Origin: CAYMAZ01 sp964388575
Lineage (GTDB): Bacteria; Bacteroidota; Bacteroidia; Bacteroidales; DTU049
NCBI GenBank assembly: GCA_964388575.1
Contig: CAYMAZ010000003.1
Span: 1-64,000, forward strand
Direction of reading: 5' to 3'
Length of the DNA: 64,000 nucleotides
In this document: positions 63,063 through 64,000 of the stretch, one piece after another
Layout of the letters: every line of letters starts with the position of its first letter
How positions within the stretch are numbered: position 1 is the stretch's first letter
Made by a program: the position numbers and the translations under genes
The notes under the pieces: generated by a model
The model's database searches: none
What the model was told of the DNA's origin: nothing
What the model saw: the letters and a program-made list of their open reading frames with translations, nothing else

Positions 63063-64000
63063 TTAAAAAGTTGGACAATTTATCGGCCTGATTCTTCTTG
63101 CTTTCTGAGGACAGTCAAACTGGAAAGTAAGTGAAAATTCATGAGAGCCGCCTGTGGCATTTGACAATCTTGAAACTGTAAGATCATAACTGTATCCAAA
63201 TTTGAAAGTCTCCTGTTGAAGACCGACAAGAAATATCATTGCATCTGCATTGCTGTCATCAAAATTAAAGAACGGCCCGGCATGTCTGTACCATAATCCG
63301 CCTACAAAAGGATACTTGTTCAGATACAATCCAAGGTTCAATTGTTGAAAATTCTGCTGTTTCATATACATGATATTAGGAGACAGCGTTGTTTCTTCAA
63401 CAGTACGTTTTCTCGCATTTGAATTTTCAATACTGATAATTGTTCCCATATGTGCTGTGAGTCTGATAGGCATTCTGTAATATGACAGGAATGCTTCATT
63501 GGGTCTGGTAAGATGATGTGCAGCAAATCCCACAAAAAACTTCTCATGAGACATCACCATTCCCGCTGAAAAATCAGCAAGAGATTTTCTTAGTTCGTCT
63601 GGAAGTTGTTCACTGGTATTCTGAACAGGTCCCCATTTGGGATCATACTGATCCGGAAAACGCAATTTGTCCCATTCAAGACTTCTCTGAAAATATGTTG
63701 CCTGAAGTGCAGCATTAATTGAAATTTCCTTTGATACCTCCAGTCTGTATGAGTAAATCCCACTCACCTGGGTTGTATTCAGAATTCCTGCTCCTGCTCT
63801 GTCAGTGTTAACCATTACCCCGATTGCTCCGTTCAATGCATAAATATGCTGATCATATGATGCATTATATGTTACAAATGTGCCGAGAATTGATGGCCAT
63901 TGATTTCTGAAATTTAAAATCAATCTTGGGCAGATGACTGAGCCTGCCATTGCGGGATTCAAATACAACGGATTTGCATAAAACTGCGAAAAATGTGGAT
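63063..64000 (-). CDS. PorP/SprF family type IX secretion membrane protein (5' end outside window)
   Basis: About 312 residues are visible. The frame stays open to the window edge: before the TTG at 63968 it continues upstream with HFSQFYANP, so the true start and signal peptide are outside. The text QFYANPLYLNPAMAGSVICPRL is the hallmark of PorP/SprF barrels, and aromatic barrel strands follow (FVTYNASYDQHIYALNGAIGV, SGIYSYRLEVSKEISINAALQA), ending in EFSLTFQFDCPQ and a short basic tail. In P. gingivalis PorP is needed for T9SS; other members anchor specific adhesins. It is probably co-transcribed with gldJ. Confidence 0.93.
   Translation of the reverse strand, partial: PHFSQFYANPLYLNPAMAGSVICPRLILNFRNQWPSILGTFVTYNASYDQHIYALNGAIGVMVNTDRAGAGILNTTQVSGIYSYRLEVSKEISINAALQATYFQRSLEWDKLRFPDQYDPKWGPVQNTSEQLPDELRKSLADFSAGMVMSHEKFFVGFAAHHLTRPNEAFLSYYRMPIRLTAHMGTIISIENSNARKRTVEETTLSPNIMYMKQQNFQQLNLGLYLNKYPFVGGLWYRHAGPFFNFDDSNADAMIFLVGLQQETFKFGYSYDLTVSRLSNATGGSHEFSLTFQFDCPQKARRIRPINCPTF

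Overview
The window looks like a chromosomal segment of an AT-rich member of the phylum Bacteroidota, probably from Bacteroidales/Marinilabiliales or a nearby lineage. The supporting signs are type IX secretion (T9SS) genes (porU, a PorV/PorQ barrel next to it, a GldJ-type lipoprotein, a PorP/SprF barrel, C-terminal sorting domains), a large TonB-dependent receptor with a carboxypeptidase-regulatory-like domain, a propeller-type sensor kinase, Bacteroidota-only families (DUF2851, DUF5723) and many -7 boxes of the TAnnTTTG type with a TTG/TTTG element further upstream. I saw no phage, integrase, intact insertion sequence or CRISPR array.

Layout. 1-12.8 kb is housekeeping: tRNA-Ser, RNase Y, zapA, gpmI, dihydroorotase with a polyprenol-phosphate glycosyltransferase, lpxK, purine nucleoside phosphorylase and a YifB/ComM ATPase. 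12.8-26.6 kb is an envelope cluster on the minus strand: TonB-dependent receptor, giant exported protein, PorV/PorQ barrel, terminator, exonuclease III, then a second copy of the giant protein. 26.7-34.3 kb is a signalling operon: TPR histidine kinase, MORN-variant lipoprotein, propeller histidine kinase, LytTR response regulator. 34.4-41.5 kb is mixed: mnmA, a DUF2148 protein, a thioredoxin-fold T9SS cargo gene interrupted by one in-frame TGA exactly at the redox-active cysteine, an OsmC/thioesterase operon, an AmgK-like kinase fused to a RapZ C-terminal domain, and an SDR. 41.7-54.0 kb holds the PorV/PorQ barrel plus porU pair and three further envelope proteins. 54.1-57.6 kb carries an acid phosphatase, ruvB and tnaA. 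57.5-64 kb on the minus strand has PorP/SprF (cut by the window end), GldJ, terminator, then the overlapping murF-anmK-membrane protein operon.

How parts fit. porU, its barrel partner, GldJ and PorP/SprF belong to the T9SS that would export and anchor the CTD-bearing proteins, here the thioredoxin-fold protein and probably the two giant proteins. murF, anmK and the AmgK-RapZ fusion share muropeptide synthesis and recycling.

The strongest candidates for something new are (i) the UGA-containing thioredoxin-like gene at 36099-36854, which reads as a U-x-x-C selenoprotein with a stem-loop just after the UGA, and (ii) the receptor/giant protein/PorV module with a duplicated giant gene. All calls come from reading the sequence and recalling families; no database search was run.
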